From positions 1-14,240 of the forward strand of contig JAEYNS010000116.1 of the NCBI GenBank assembly GCA_023412435.1: 14,240 nt of DNA. Direction: 5' to 3'. The stretch comes from Actinomycetes bacterium. GTDB lineage: Bacteria > Actinomycetota > Actinomycetes > Propionibacteriales > Propionibacteriaceae. The notes beneath the pieces are model-generated. The model was not told the DNA's origin, searched no databases, and saw only the letters and a program-made list of their open reading frames with translations. The position numbers and the translations under genes are program-made. Numbering within the stretch: position 1 is the first letter of the stretch; each line of letters opens with the position of its first letter. Shown one piece after another: positions 13,875 through 14,240 of this stretch.

Positions 13875-14240
13875 GTGCCTGGCCCGAGTTCCCGCCTGTC
13901 GGTGTCGGTCCCGCTGCTCGTCGGTGGGACGGTGCTCGCGCTGTTCGGCGGCGCGGCCGGCGGCTTCGCCGCCCAGTCGTTGACCGGGCCACAGCAGGCC
14001 GCCGCGCCGGCCGCGGTCTTCGGGTGCCTGGACACCGCCTCCGGCGCGTTGACGCTCGTCGCCGAGGCGGACTGCGGGGCCGGTCTCGTCCCGGTCACCT
14101 GGCAGGGCAGGGACGGCGAGGCGGGGCCGCAGGGGGAGAAGGGCGAACCCGGGGATCCGGGCACCGACGGCGAACCCGGGGCGGATGGGGCCGACGGCAG
14201 CGCCGGAAGCCGGGGCGACACGGGGCCCGCGGGCGCACGG
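13875..14240 (+). CDS. Collagen-like (Gly-X-Y) surface protein, 3' end missing
   Basis: 122 codons are visible before the window ends. Residues 8-37 form a hydrophobic, small-residue-rich segment (LSVSVPLLVGGTVLALFGG and following), a signal anchor or signal peptide. Next comes a short extracellular module with C51 and C67 (FGCLDTASGALTLV...DCGAGLVPVTW), resembling the two-cysteine 'C..SG...C..G...W' segment often found before collagen repeats in actinobacterial proteins. From G78 to the window end are 15 unbroken Gly-X-Y triplets, rich in E, D, P, A and K, as in bacterial collagens that form triple helices without hydroxyproline. GTG 13875 is the tentative start; its GGAG is only 2 bases away, so a TTG at 13863 preceded by GGGA is a real alternative. 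An in-frame TGA at 13845 limits the choice. It is probably secreted or cell-wall exposed; the role is unknown. Confidence 0.75.
   Translation, partial: MPGPSSRLSVSVPLLVGGTVLALFGGAAGGFAAQSLTGPQQAAAPAAVFGCLDTASGALTLVAEADCGAGLVPVTWQGRDGEAGPQGEKGEPGDPGTDGEPGADGADGSAGSRGDTGPAGAR

Noticed and set aside
13663..13983. A 106-codon plus-strand frame covering the end of murI and the start of the collagen-like gene
   Set aside because: It is out of frame with both; the murI frame and the Gly-X-Y frame explain the sequence.
1..14240. Mobile elements, CRISPR arrays, tRNA or rRNA genes
   Set aside because: No transposase, integrase, regularly spaced repeats or tRNA-like cloverleaf was seen in any part of the window.

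Overview
This window looks like ordinary chromosome of a high-GC actinobacterium. The evidence is the very GC-rich third codon positions, a DUF3039 protein, an actinobacterial-type MalQ, an IdeR/DtxR-type iron box, and the order nicotinate phosphoribosyltransferase - clpS - DUF2017 ... murI, which resembles the mycobacterial Rv1330c-Rv1338 neighbourhood as I remember it. A Propionibacteriaceae-like host is possible, but that is only a guess. I see no tRNA, rRNA, insertion sequence, CRISPR array or prophage gene.

Layout. (1) 1-1541: NAD-type malic enzyme, cut by the left edge and followed by a strong hairpin. (2) 1623-3372: a DUF3039 gene and a major-facilitator exporter, read divergently. (3) 3390-4893: a PhzF-family gene and a MarR-family regulator, also divergent, with a palindrome near the regulator's start. 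(4) 4964-7135: 4-alpha-glucanotransferase malQ. (5) 7158-9091: pncB-pncA on the minus strand, a translationally coupled NAD-salvage pair. (6) 9192-10054: clpS and a DUF2017 gene, overlapping, on the plus strand. (7) 10170-12688: a complete iron-uptake operon, feoA-feoB-feoC. Its genes overlap by 4 bases and it is preceded by an iron box that touches the feoA start. (8) 12717-12860: a 47-codon minus-strand gene with a good ribosome-binding site. (9) 12921-13727: murI. (10) 13875-14240: the start of a membrane-anchored, collagen-like (Gly-X-Y) surface protein, cut by the right edge.

How the genes work together. pncA makes nicotinate from nicotinamide and pncB converts nicotinate to NaMN. ClpS delivers N-degron substrates to ClpAP/ClpCP. 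FeoA, FeoB and FeoC form the ferrous-iron importer, probably shut off by iron-loaded IdeR/DtxR. MurI supplies D-glutamate for peptidoglycan.

The most unusual points are: an eight-cysteine insert inside the FeoB G domain, together with a four-cysteine FeoC; a Thr in place of the Asn of the FeoB G4 motif; apparently leaderless starts for pncB, clpS, feoA and murI, each with a -10-like hexamer 7 or 8 bases before the start codon; the overlooked 47-aa gene; and the collagen-like protein. I found no clear sign of an entirely new multi-gene system. The cysteine-rich Feo operon is the best candidate for something under-described.
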